NCBI GenBank assembly: GCA_036245805.1
Contig: BTRK01000006.1
Location: 23,344,365 to 23,408,364 of the forward strand
Reading direction: 5' to 3'
Origin: Pristionchus mayeri
Lineage: Eukaryota; Nematoda; Chromadorea; Rhabditida; Neodiplogasteridae
Length of the DNA: 64,000 nucleotides
Shown piece by piece: positions 48,239 to 60,352 of the stretch. Position 1 is the stretch's first letter. Every line of letters begins with the position of its first letter. A program made the translations under genes and the position numbers. The notes under the pieces were generated by a model. It had not been told where the DNA came from. It ran no database searches and worked only from the letters and a program-made list of their open reading frames with translations.

Positions 48239-51200
48239 ATGGACTGCGCGGGTAACTCCAACGAGTGCCCTGGGGAGGGTTACCCTGTCGTGCAGGAGGC
48301 CCAGTACGTGGAGGAGCGGACGGACATCACGGATGAGTTCCTCGAGGCGACCAGTGGTTCGTGTTTCATATTGTGATTTAACCGAATTACCATAGTGTGC
48401 AATGTAGCGCAATGTCCTGATATTTCCTAAGTAAGTAAATTGCATAATTTCACGTTCACACAGAATCTATACCAAGTAATACGTTTATTTTAGCACTTAC
48501 TGTTTTTACTTTAATGCTTTATGGCGGAGTGCTTGCAGGGCTGGCGACGGGCGAGATGGTGTCTGCCGAGAATTTCTCGCTGCTGGAGGCCATGAGTGCC
48601 ATCGAGCTGATGGACCCCAAGATGGACGGGTATGCAGAGGGAAGAGGGTCAACCAGATTGTTCGAATAGCACATCTCGATTCAGGAGTTGAATGTAGTTA
48701 TTTGCAGTGGATGTATCAAGCTGAAGGAACATCCGACGGTGGAAGATGTAATTGCAGATGGTACGTGATTTAGAAATTATTGATTTTTATTATTTTGGCC
48801 GGCCATGTACTGAATTTATTACTTCGCTGGCATAGCTAACATGTGAATATATCTAGCTATTGGAAAATGACATATTATCTACATTATTTTCAAGCAATTG
48901 ATTGTAGGTTGGTTGCACGGGATGGGCGACGATGAGGTGCTGGCCACGGTGGACGCCACCCTCGCATGTCTCATGAGTTGGCTGGAAGGAGCATTCATTG
49001 CACAAACGGTGAGAAAGGAGCGAGAATAGGACTTGGTGCACTGCATACCTGCCTTCTTCCTCGCACTGAGAAGAAGCTAAATGAATAACTTTACCACTTT
49101 GTGTGAAAGTGATTCATTGATAGAAAAGGTGGAAGTATGTAGTGAAAAGTTTTAAAACGTGTCATATGTGCATTTAAATTAGCAAACTGTTAAGATCGCA
49201 AATGTGGTAGTTATATTTTCAAAAATAATTCGTACAAGCTAATATAGTCGCTAATTTTCGAATTGGATTAATATATAAGCCAAGCATAATGATGTGTGTG
49301 ATAACTACGTCGATTCGTTTAGCTGCACACGAATCTGCTGATGACTGACCCCGATGTGCTCACTGCTGCATGTGAATGCCAACCAGAGAAGGAGGAGAAG
49401 GACAGAGTGCCTGGAAGAGTGAGTCAGGCAGAGGGGGGGGGGGGGGGCACGAGAACCACGCCTACCCTTAGCCGCACTTTTTATAAATATTAAAATATGC
49501 TTACCATCATCCTTTTTGAGACGCTGACTGCTCTCTCTCACGGTCTCGCCCATCTCGTTGTCTTGATCCGTCACACTATCGGGACTGCTGCTGTCTGCGA
49601 GGAGGTGAGTGTAGAAAGGGAGGGAGGGCACGCGTCCCCCCGACCATCCATGCACACAAGCACTAACCACCATCACTGATTACTATACCTAATCACCCGT
49701 GTGCACTCCGCTAAACCGCAAATTCACCTCCACCCCTTCTGTTATGCTTCTCCTAACTATTCTGCATTCATCTCACATTTCTTCCCCAGTGTGCTTGTGT
49801 GCTGTGGTTGAGAGAGATAGTGCTCGTCCCTCCTCTAGGAACTCCCATCTATCCTCCCGTGATGTCAGAAAACTCAGGAAGACTTCGCGATGCAGTTCCC
49901 CATCAAGGTCTCCTCCTCTCTCTCCATCGAAGAGACTCTCGAACTACTCAAAGCTGCAGATAAGACACTCAATGCAGTGGGAAAGGTACGTGGGGGAAGG
50001 GGACAGAGCTAGTGAATGGAGAGAGGGAATTAGATTGTTTGTCCATTGAAGCGAGTCAATTAAAAGTATATGATGTCTCAACATTGTAGGCTAAGAAGGA
50101 GCGTGCACCGGTGTTGTCAGCAGTGGTCGATCGACTGACGTGGGTGCGGACGATGCTTCAGGCGATGGAACACATGGTGATCCCTCGGAACGGGGTGTTC
50201 AATCAGAACAATGACGACCCTATCAACTTCAGGTGAGGAAAATATGAAAACTGGGCTGAGATGGACGGCTACATCTGCCTTTAAAAAGCCTTTGGTTGAA
50301 TCACCGTTCGTCTAATATATTTTTTGCGATGAGTGTATAACGGTAGAACTTCTGCGGATAAACTGTGATGTTACTTTAGCTGTAGGAGGGGCATTAGTGT
50401 TAATGACTGCTGCTTGATTAGCCTACTCTGTTCTCCCCTGTAGACCTCGACTGCGACAGGCGGCGGAGCAGCTGTCGACTGCAGTCGATGCAGCCACTCG
50501 CTTCTACGACACCGTCGAATTGGGGAAGATTGCACCTGCGGGACAGGACGGTGAGCGATGATTGCAATTGTACCGTGCATTCCTCTTTGCTGTATTGTAG
50601 ATGGTCATTAGCTTTCTATTTTGTGGTATGGTCACAGAAACATTTTCGAAATGTGGAACGATGATTTTTTGCCCAGGTGACTATGGCTGGCTGACCTGCT
50701 TCATCCCTGAACTGAACAGATGTTTCCTGCCTCCCGCCTTCCCGAGGTAAATCGGAGGGAGACCATCGCTTCCCCACAGTAAACAGCCAATACAATAATC
50801 TCTTAATCTTTTCCTTTGAGGAAATCTGAGTTTCTGACTCGTCGTCATGCTCTTCGTCAATTGGAAAAGATGTCACGTCGACTGTACGATGTCTCCACCA
50901 ATGTCCCCCACGTCGTCGGCGATCTCTCACTCATCATCGTGAGCCATTATCCATTTTTTGTATAACATGTTTACCTGCGAAATGCGCATTATCTAACTTT
51001 TCCATCTTTCAGCAATATCTCCGCAATTTTTGTGAGATGGAGAGCTGCGCCCTCTCTCGATCCGTACTCCAGGTCAGCTAATTATCATCTTACATTGGAA
51101 TATATTTTGAAAACAAACAAAAAATTCTTGTGAATAATTGTGCACAGACTTGTTGAAGCGCAATCTTTGTCCCAGGAAACAAAATGTGTATCTCATTATT

Positions 51201-54200
51201 GTGGCTTTTGAGAATAACCAGCTGTCTCTGGCTAGTGAGTAATTCTTGTTTCAGTTGGTGTTCCTCCCTAACGACGAGCGGATAATGGGAGAGACTCTTC
51301 TAGGAGACATCCTCAGGGAGACTATCAAGAACCAGACTGGCGCTCCAATCCTATATCAAGGGTACGGAATGCAGACCGAAAAAGATATAGCTATCAGTCG
51401 AAGATTTACTGCGAGAGAATTTAATGGTGCTCTCAGCTAAACGAATAATGAGAAATATATATGCATATCTTGTAGAATCTTGGTGTTAGTTATCCTCGAT
51501 TGGATTGAATGTGCCTCTAATCTCTCTTTCTGCAGAAGTCCCGCGAATAAGTCGGATGACTTGGCAGAACTGATGGACGAATTCGTGCAGGACACAGTGA
51601 GAGTGTACCTCGTCGTGATGCAGGCATTCGGTACGGTAGTCGAAGCACCAGTATTCAGTTGTATCACCCTTGTCTGCCATTTCATTTGATTACAAGATGG
51701 GTGCAAGTGCACTACTCGTTGCCCTTGTACCATAACTCCTTTGAACAACAGCATAGTCTAACAGTCCAATTGTTCGAACTGCCCTTTTTCAAATAGTTGC
51801 ATCGCCTTTGGTGTTCCTTAGAATGCAATTGCAGGCCACAATACTGCTCGTCAACGGGAGAGAATCGGGAGCTACTTCGATGACTTCGCTAATCTCATCG
51901 TGAGTTCCTGACTCAAGTGGCCATTTCACTTTGTCCAAATACCATTTGTGCATGTTGTATTCGTGATTCACATAGTTTGTCTGGGAGTATTTGAAGAGTG
52001 TTCTCTCAGTTGGAGGCTGATCGAATGGACCAGGAGGTGAATACGGTCATACAGCAGTACGCAAACCAGCACAATGGAGACACGAAGGGTGAGAGAGATT
52101 ACGATAAATATACTCTCATCAGCAGTGCATTTCACTTTTCCCTTTTTTGGAAGGGGGGTGCGCTTTTTTTGTGCTTTTGTCGATTGAGAACAATTTATTG
52201 ACAGCTTACTGCCTTATATTATATAATCAATTAGTGACTCGTACTTCTCAGGGTCTTATTTTCCGTATGATGTTCAGTTACCCTTGGCAGGTCCTCCGGT
52301 TGGATCCCATCTCTCCGCATTCATCAATGTGCACACTCTTCGTCTCATTCACTGGCACTTCGAACTGGGATTCAGACTCGAGTTGTTCGCAGAGTACGAA
52401 TACGCTTTCGTGTGGTGGTCAGTTTCATTCTCTCTGTAACCATCGGTGAGCACCATTGAAGCCAACTTCAAGACCTGACAGTTTGGAACTTTGAACCAGC
52501 CAAAAACGACAGAATTTTGGTCGTAAATTGACTACTGTTTGAAACATTTTCAAGTCCTTACAAATTGTAATTATGAATAGTAGCTAAAATGGAAACAATT
52601 CCGAAGCATGCAGGTACATGAGGGAGATCGTGAGTAAGTGGACGTTCTCCTGGCTCGACCAAGCCATCAAGTACCTTTACATCGAATACAATCAAGGTGC
52701 GTCATCCATGAGCATAAGAAAGAAATTACCGTAGTTGAGAGAGAAAAGTTAAACTGCGAGGGAATTAATGTCGGTGTCTGAGAAATATTTTGGGAGTTTG
52801 ATCGTTGTTAATCGGGTAACAGTGTAATGTGTTGTCTTGAGATCTGAACAAGATGCAGAAGGAGAAGACAGCGAAGACGAAGAGCAATAAGATGAATAAG
52901 ATGGAGGAAAGGATCAAGAAGAAGTTGGTACTTTTGGTGGAGAATTCAACTTGATACTTTCACAGTTGTGTACTTTGTGTGTATTTAGGACAGTTTTGAA
53001 CAGTTAATATGTATCACCATTCTTTTTTTTGTTAAATGCGTCATTCTGTGTTGTAATGGGTCATTCTCCTCAGGATAGCTAACCTGAAGCACCTGTACAC
53101 GCAAGGGGAGGAGGTCATCTACACGGGGATGCACAAGATGTGCGTGGGACTGCAGGCATCCGGCAGGATTAAGGTGAGTCGTCCGTGTACGCACATTCAT
53201 TATTCCAATGTTTACAACTAAATATTTCATTGAAATCTTATTATGATTTGAAGTTCTCTGTAAAACGTAATGTTGATCGTTGATCTTATTTACTTTTTTT
53301 ATAGCTGCTTGAAGGAGATGGTGAGGGGAAATGACAATGAGAATGCCTGGATACGGGGATACTTCAACCCTCTCTCGCAGGTGCCCGAGATGCTTCCTGG
53401 TCAGAGTGAGCGTCTCCGCTACGAACATCGCATGTCGTTCTTCAAGCCCCTCGGCCATCCCCTCTACGTCTCGTATGACAACTACAAGCTCGCCTCTCAG
53501 TGAGTCACCACATCTCGAAATTACACTAGATGAAGTTCCACTATTTATTTATCACGTGGGTTTTGCAGGCGAGAGTGGTGTTCTGCAACAGTTGTTGGGT
53601 GTTGTATGGGTAGGACGATGCATTCGCGAGGAGTGCACTTGCATGCGCTTGAATGAGGTCACTCTCCTAGTGGATAGCGAAAGAATTTTACCACGTTTTA
53701 TGTTCCATTGCAATTATCTTCGGTTCTCAGAATTCTGCAATCTGAGATGTTTTATAGATTGCTTTTATTTATGTAACAAGGTCTACCAAAAGTAACACAT
53801 TATGTACAAATCAAGGGGTGGGTTGGGGAATGCATGGGAGATGGGATTTATACCGTCTAGGATTTATGAGGGGAGGAGATCAATTTGCACTACTGTTCTC
53901 GCTCGTTCCACCTTTAGAAGTTTTTCTTATAGCACGCATAGTCCTATAAATAATGGGGATTCGAACTGTACTAACTCGAAAATAATGGTAAGACTTACTT
54001 GGTAGTGGTGTGTCTTGCATGAAAAAAGGCAGCAATACGGGAAGAACTCCTGGTCTTAAAATAGATGATGTTCATTCAGAAAATATTGATTAAGCGTTGC
54101 CTCAACATACAATTAGGTTTGGTCCACTCCCATTCTGGCCTTACTGCTTCACCCTGATCGAGGTAGTTGAGGCACCACTTTTCCCTGTTCATAATCACAC

Positions 54201-56053
54201 TATCAAACTTATAAATTTCCTGTACTGCGAGCGACTTGTAAATAGTGGAATTTATTTATGGCTCACGATGGGATTGCTTCTTGGGCGGCCTGGAGATGAG
54301 CCGTAGTGCATCTCACGTGCGCCAGAGAAGGCATCTGGAATGATTGTTACTATGAATTGATGAGCAGTGACTATCTATGGTTATGCTTACCCTCCTTCGA
54401 GCAGAGACTAATGAGACGACGAGCAGAATTGAGGGGAAGAGATAGGAGAACATGGGAGTATCCTTTAACAAAGTATTATGGAGGAATGAATGGTGTAGAT
54501 AAAAATATCGCGTATCCAACTAACATCGAGTTATTGCGCTCGCTTAGTATATGATACGGTAAACTGCAATAAGTTTTGATCTCCCCGTGGGATCGTCTTG
54601 CATGGGATGATTAAGATATGATAACAAGGGATTCGACGATCGTTGAATGAAAGAAGTACGAGTGATTACAAAGTGAGTAAGTTTAACATAATATACATTC
54701 GATTGAAATAAGCCCTTTCTCTAATATTCGCAGCGCTCTCAAAGCAGCATTTTGATCCTCCCAATTCGTTCTTTTGCAACAATCGAGACAGGGAAGTCGA
54801 TTGCGTACTAAGATACATGTATGAGAAGATATTAAGAGGGGAATAGAGGGATGAAGTGAGATATCGCACCATCGCATTCCCGGCTGAGTGGTTCCTGCCT
54901 CTTCTCTAATGAAGTGAATGGTCACACCCACACGAACTGCATATCTAAAGAGCCGCGGAATCACGTCAGTGGAGAGAAATGGAGGAGAAATATTGCGATG
55001 GGGGGAGGGGCTTTTTATAACCTATACTGTAAGAAAAGACTCGTCATCGTGTGTTTGCAAAGGAAGCATCGGAATAATTCTATAGAGAGCGATGATTGTA
55101 TCCGGAACATCTGGAACATTGTTTTTTTGTTATTGTGTCATGTCTGTAATTCACATCATATTGAAATTTTATATGTTGGATCTGGAAAAATACAAGGGTA
55201 ATATTCTGACATTCTTGTTTCATATTAATTTATTTTCTTTCCAGAATCGACGCAGCTCAGGCTCAGGGTGCGACGAGATGCTTCAGTGATGCCGCCATGT
55301 GCTTCAAGGCTCGTCTTTTAACTTTTGATCTTTCCTCTTTCACCATTGACCAACTCGTAAATTTTTCTGAAATAAATTCTGAAATAGTGGATTCTGAAAT
55401 AGTGGTCTTTTCTCTCCCAATTCCTCTGACTAATGTTCCTCCTTCTCTGCAGACTGCTCGGGATGCTCTATCCCTGCAGAAGGAGGACGCCCGTGCCCTC
55501 GCCCTCGCTCGCATCTGCGGACAGAACTGCATCGTCTCGAAGATCCTCGCTTCGGGTGAGCAGAGTGATGATACCCCCCCCCCCCCCCCCACCCTCTGCA
55601 CTCTCATCGGACACTGAACTGAAGGAGAGTGTGAATGGAGGGGATGAGACCATCCCTCAATGAGCAACGGATTACCAAAATAGACACTGCTGAAAGAAAC
55701 GTGACACCAGGGAGAGAGCTGTTTATCGTGTCCCTGCCTAATTACTCCATTGTTGTCGGCTTCATCCATGCAGACTCCGGAGAAATGTGGTTATTAAAGA
55801 TGCGAAAAGTGATGTACAAGAATACATTTGTAAAAACGTTGGGCACATGCAGATTTTACACTGTAAATTCAAATATGATGGAAGTATCATTGCTCTTAGA
55901 TGTGGTTATTCTATCGTGGGGGATCAGAACTTAGGAAGATGACTGATGGAAGTATCTATCTCTTGTCTCTCAGGTGCTCGTCCCGATGCTCGCATCGAGT
56001 TCGACTTCTCGGATAAGTCCTTCCCCTTCGCCCCCACTCTCAAACTGACCTGA
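48239..56053 (+). CDS. natc-1: NatC N-terminal acetyltransferase auxiliary subunit (Naa35/Mak10 family)
   Basis: Large auxiliary subunit of NatC, which anchors the Naa30 catalytic subunit to ribosomes for co-translational acetylation of N-terminal Met-Leu/Ile/Phe-type starts; cytosolic. The start ATG 48239 (MDCAGNSNECPGEGYPVVQE) sits directly behind a TCTAG acceptor. The family signature follows: VEERTDITDEFLEATSGLAT, then NFSLLEAMSAIELMDPKMDG and DGWLHGMGDDEVLATVDATL. Downstream exons include LYDVSTNVPHVVGDLSLII (50880-50940), WTFSWLDQAIKYLYIEYNQ (about 52640) and FFKPLGHPLYVSYDNYKLAS (to about 53500). The final exons encode ARALALARICGQNCIVSKIL and PDARIEFDFSDKSFPFAP, stop TGA 56051-56053. 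The intron of about 1.75 kb (about 53505-55245) holds nothing I recognise. First gene of the probable operon. Confidence 0.93.
49433..49447 (+). repeat. 15-base poly-G tract in a natc-1 intron
   Basis: A run of 15 G beginning about 15 bases after the GTGAGT donor that follows the exon ending KEEKDRVPGR. Confidence 0.95.
55574..55590 (+). repeat. 17-base poly-C tract in a natc-1 intron
   Basis: A run of 17 C beginning about 20 bases after the GTGAGC donor that follows the exon ending VSKILAS. On the other strand this is a G17 run. Confidence 0.95.
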
Positions 56054-56746
56054 GTGATCAGGGAGAGCTATACTTCACTTTCCCTGTATCTCTCCTTCTC
56101 TTCTACCATGATAGGATCCACTATTTGTTTTCGACACCCCCTCTCACTGTTATTTAATTGTTTTATCAGGTGGTATTCATGATTCTGTCGTTTTCCTATC
56201 GACAGTAACTTCAGTTTGATAGTGATAGCGGCTTTTCCTTCCATTGTGCTCACTAAAAAGGTGGTTCTGTTCTATTGGAAAACTGTAGATCATGATCATG
56301 CATATTACCTACCAAGAAGATCTCAAAGTTATTCAGTCCGCCTATTTCTTTCAATGAATTTGTGGGACTTTCAGGTAACGAATAGGGATCGTATTTGTTG
56401 GCATATTGCTCAACCACAGATTTCTTTCTATTGTTTTTGTGATTCTCCAAATTTCATATATTTCGAATATCATCTCAGAGCAGCTTTCGATGTATGAGGA
56501 GTCTATAGCGTGCCGTATAGATGGGTGTTTTGTTGTTTTAGATTCTATTGTAGTAAGTGTATTTGTCTCTCGAGTAGCTGCCTCTTAACTGGTCCTTCTC
56601 CCTCCATCTACATTACATCTCCCTGTACCTTTTCTTCCCGTTGGTCATCGCTTCATCTCATTTCTTGCGCTCCATTTGATTATTGTTGATTTATTATTGA
56701 TACCATTGACATTGTTCCTCCCTCTTCCCGATGATGGCGATCCCCT

Positions 56747-56752
56747 AATAAA
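56747..56752 (+). terminator. natc-1 poly(A) signal
   Basis: Canonical AATAAA about 700 bases after the natc-1 stop and 118 bases before the CTTCAG acceptor (ends 56870) in front of the mrps-2 ATG. This spacing is the one expected for coupled 3' end formation and trans-splicing inside a nematode operon. Confidence 0.75.
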
Positions 56753-56871
56753 TGTTATTTTATGTATTTGCGTCTGAGAGTGGAAAGAGTTCGGTCCTTA
56801 CTACCGTATTCTATATCTGTTCATTCCGTCCTCATTATTTATTCGTGAAAGCAAAGTCCTCCGTCTTCAGA

Positions 56872-59800
56872 ATGCAGAGTGCTGCCCTCCGTTCTCTGAT
56901 TCGTCGAGTGGCTTCAAGCGGGATGCGTGCCATGAGTGGCAACTCGGCCGCCGCGGGTTCTGCTGCTCCCAATCTGCGATTGGAAATCCCCAGTGCGGAC
57001 ACGCTTCAGAAGGGAACCGTGCAACCCACCGTGCTCAAGTGAGTATGCACTAGTGATGCCAAAACGGAATCGGCAAGCCGGCTTGAATTCGCATTCAACC
57101 CGTATATTCAACGATGAAGCCGGATTGAAGGACCATCCAGGTCCTTCAAGCCGGCTTCACCGTTGAATTTCCGGGTTGAATCCCGGCTTCAAGCCGGCTT
57201 GAATAGCAGGGTTGAAGCCAGCTTCAATCCGATTTGGCAGCACTAGTATGCACCCTCTCGCCAACTTATTCCCGACTAATTTTTCACCCAAAGAATTGTT
57301 CCTTTCTGCTCTTCGATGCAATATCATTCTGCTTAGACCGTATGTGGATGCTGAACTGGAGAAGGAAGATCTCTTCGGATTGCACTCACTCGTCAATATT
57401 GACGAGATGTTCGAGGCACGATTGCATTATGGACACAAGGTGAGGATGGGGGAGGATAGGAGTATCAATGGAGAAGAGGATTCGAGCCTTCTTTCATCGA
57501 GTCACGAGAGTAGTAAGAGGCAACTTCATCTGTTCCTTCCAAGCCCCTCATAATTTAGTTATCTGACAAAATAAGTGTGCATGCGAAATTATTCAAAGTG
57601 AGGAAGAACTTCACATTAGTTATGTGGCGGTGCATTCAGATGGGAACTCTGCACGAGAACATGAAGTGGGCATTGTACGGGGAGAGATTGGGAGTATGTA
57701 TCTTCGATCTGGAGATCACGAGGAAGCACCTCATACGGTGAGTCCTCCATTCATTCCCTCGTGATCATATCACGCCTCTCATGGGAAAATCGAGCTGAGC
57801 CAGGGAATGGAAGGGAAATCGTGAAATGAGTTCTATCTGGATTTGGACATCCTGAGTCATGCCTAACACTCACCCAAAGTCTCAATGTACATACTTCATT
57901 TTGGAGCTGCCTACGCCGGGCATCATGCCGACAGTTCTCACTTTGGTCGCGCATATCTCGATTACATTGACAGATAGAGTAAAATTGGCCTCTGAGTGAC
58001 CCCCACTCATTTTGTGAGCTCTATCGATCTATGTCGTTCATTTTGTTTGAATGTCGATTTTAACAGTTATACATTGCAAGTCAATTTTCTCAACAATGTA
58101 GGTAAAGATGCAGCTCAAATTTTAGCCATGGATGCAGCTTAGCGAGGGCTATCGAATGAGTGGCTTGCGCCAAAAATACGGGTTCCTTAGTGCGACTAAT
58201 GGTCTCTAAACTTTGAGGAATCATTTGAAGATAATTTTCAACATGGAAGTCGAAGAAAGTCTAATCATTTTTGGCCGTGCGAGCAATGAGAGCGGTCTGT
58301 GCACATTGTTCATTGTGGTGAAATATCTTCAAATTATTCCTCAAAGTTTAGTGGCCATTAGTCGCACTAAGGAACCCGTATTTTTGGCGCAAGCCACTCA
58401 TTCGATAGCCCTCGCTAAGCTGCATCCATGGCTAAAATTTGAGCTGCATCTTTACCTACATTTTTGAAAAAATTGACTTGCAATGTATCACTGTTAAAAT
58501 CGACATTCAGACAAAATGAACGACATAGATCGATAGAGCTCAAAAAATGAGTGGGGGTTACTCAGATGTCAATTTTACTCTATCTGTCAATGTAATCGAG
58601 ATATGCGCGACCAAAGTGAGAACTGTCGGCATGATGCCCGGCGTAGGCAGCTCCAAAATGAAGTATGTATATTGAGACTTTGGGTGAGTGTTAGGCATGA
58701 CTCAGGATGTCCAAATCCAGATAGAACTCATTTCACGATTTCCCTTCCATTCCCTAGATTGTCGATTCTAGTTCGATTCTCTGGTGAGAGGCGTGATATA
58801 CTATCAATGATGTTGCAACGTCTGAGGTTACTTTTACATTATTTACGATACATTTCATATTTGTTACACAGTCCTGAGATCCTATCGTAAAAATCACGTG
58901 TGTAGTACATGGTGTGGTTGATCGTTGCATATAAATATGCGTATATTTATTTGTTTTATGTTCGCAGGGCGCTTGACTTCGTGGCACACGTCGTCGCTCG
59001 TGGAGGAATCATTCTCTTCCTCTCCACCCACAAAGACACCATGCTCGATGTAGAGCAGATGGTCGAAGAGGTACTGTAGGAAGGGTGCTAGTATCTATCG
59101 ACTACTGAATTTTAAAATTATTTAGTTTGATTATATTTCAATTTGCCGATACGTCTAATTCTCTTTATCCTTTCTATATTTACTCTGTATCCCACAGGTT
59201 GGTCAGTACGCGCACGTCCGCTTCTGGCAGGATGGAACACTGTTGAACATGAAGCAGCTGCTGGGTGAGAAGCCATTGTGATATTATACTAAGCACCCAG
59301 TATTGGCCTACTTTCCCGGCTTATGACATATTCTGACATCTTGTACGAACCATTGAGAGAATTGTTCTGATCAGGTGTGAGTGAGGGAGGGATTATGCAG
59401 TGGAGACCCCTTTGAAGGAGGTGACAAGAGCAGTGATCTAGTGATGGATTAGTCGCCAGAAGGACCCTCTGGCGGGACTTGATATTGTGAGATCCACGCG
59501 GGTCATTATTATTTTACGCCGTTTATATCTTGTCTGATTGGTATCCTTTACTGTGTGTCATCTATATTTATCGTCTGTAGTTTATTTTAGTGTCGGGGAC
59601 TCCTCCGTCCATTTAGATACCTGTTGTCCCATAATTTCATTGGCTCTCATTCACGCGAAGCATAAGCCTGCCCACTTTCTTCTGACACTTGTTGTATCTC
59701 TGTGTGTATGCTCACAATCAGGTGCCTCCGTCCGTCTGCCAGACACAATGGTCTTCATGTCGTCGTTGACCTCGATGAGTGAACGTCATCCTGCGATCAT

Positions 59801-60114
59801 CGAGGCGGCCAAGATGACCATCCCCACAGTTGGTAAGAATATTTCCTACGAAGTTACTCAATATCGAGTGGATCATTTTATATGTTCATGATTATGGATC
59901 TAGTCGATTTTTTGAAGCCCTGAGAAGTGTAATAACCCGACGAGACACTAATAAACCTTGGCCTGCAGGAATCGTGGATTCTAACTCTGACCCTGCCTAT
60001 CTGACGTATCTCGTGCCTGCCAACGACGATTCTCCGGAGGCAGTTGCCTATCTGGTGCGAATGTTCAAGGAGGCCTGCAAGAAGGGAGCAGCCTACAGGG
60101 CGAAGCATTATTAG
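56872..60114 (+). CDS. mrps-2: Mitochondrial small ribosomal subunit protein uS2m
   Basis: Component of the mitochondrial small ribosomal subunit. The start MQSAALRSLIRRVASSGMRA (56872), directly behind CTTCAG, is basic and Ala/Ser-rich like a mitochondrial presequence. Exon 1 (to 57038) joins exon 2 (from 57337) as VLK-PYVDAELEKEDLFGLHS. uS2 signatures follow: FEARLHYGHK, then LGVCIFDLEITRKHLIRALD and FVAHVVARGGIILFLST, then RLPDTMVFMSS and the C-terminal GIVDSNSDPAYLTYLVPAND. It ends KKGAAYRAKHY, stop TAG 60112-60114. Introns 1 and 3 hold the hAT-type MITE and the 1 kb foldback. Second gene of the probable operon with natc-1 and mrpl-4. Confidence 0.95.
57051..57245. mobile_element. 195 bp hAT-type MITE in mrps-2 intron 1
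   Basis: The ends TAGTGATGCCAAAACGG (57051) and, reverse-complemented, TAGTGCTGCCAAATCGG (ending 57245) are flanked by an exact 8-base duplication GTATGCAC (57043-57050 and 57246-57253). The inside consists of repeated palindromic AAGCCGGCTTGAA motifs. The left duplication begins four bases into the exon 1 donor (GTGAGTATGCAC), so the insertion lies right at the 5' splice site. TIR type and duplication length fit the hAT superfamily. Confidence 0.92.
57770..58796. repeat. 1.03 kb foldback element in mrps-2 intron 3
   Basis: The ends TCACGCCTCTCA (57770) and TGAGAGGCGTGA (58796) are exact complements, with TA on both sides (57768-57769, 58797-58798), as in Tc1/mariner-type insertion. The arms, about 480 bases each, are near-perfect complements around a centre at about 58285. 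The open frame seen on the plus strand near 58603-58890 mirrors one on the minus strand at 57751-57954 and is not a gene. The element is spliced out between exon ...ITRKHLIR and ALDFVAHVVA. Confidence 0.9.
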
Positions 60115-60234
60115 GCAGGACGAGGGTGTCGGATGAAGAGATCTCAAACCAAGTAGTGTAGGCCAATGTAGAGAACTTATTTCTTTGTTTTGTTCAGAAT
60201 TATCACAATTTTGTTATTGTTGCGTTGCTGATGT

Positions 60235-60240
60235 TATAAA
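60235..60240 (+). terminator. mrps-2 poly(A) signal (variant)
   Basis: TATAAA lies 121 bases after the mrps-2 stop and about 111 bases before the GGGTGCAG acceptor (ends 60351) of mrpl-4, followed by a T-rich stretch. It is a variant hexamer, so the exact cleavage signal is less sure than for natc-1. Confidence 0.5.
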
Positions 60241-60352
60241 GTATTTTTTCGAGATTTATTATTTTGTAGTTGACTAAGACAGATGTTGGCGACGTCTTCA
60301 ATACTTTCTTTCTCACGCTGGTCTCCTAATTTGGGAATGTAATGGGTGCAGG

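Noticed and set aside
57751..58890. Two copies of one short open frame (MRDQSENCRHDARRRQLQNE)
   Set aside because: They lie in opposite arms of the palindrome and are reverse-complement images, not genes.
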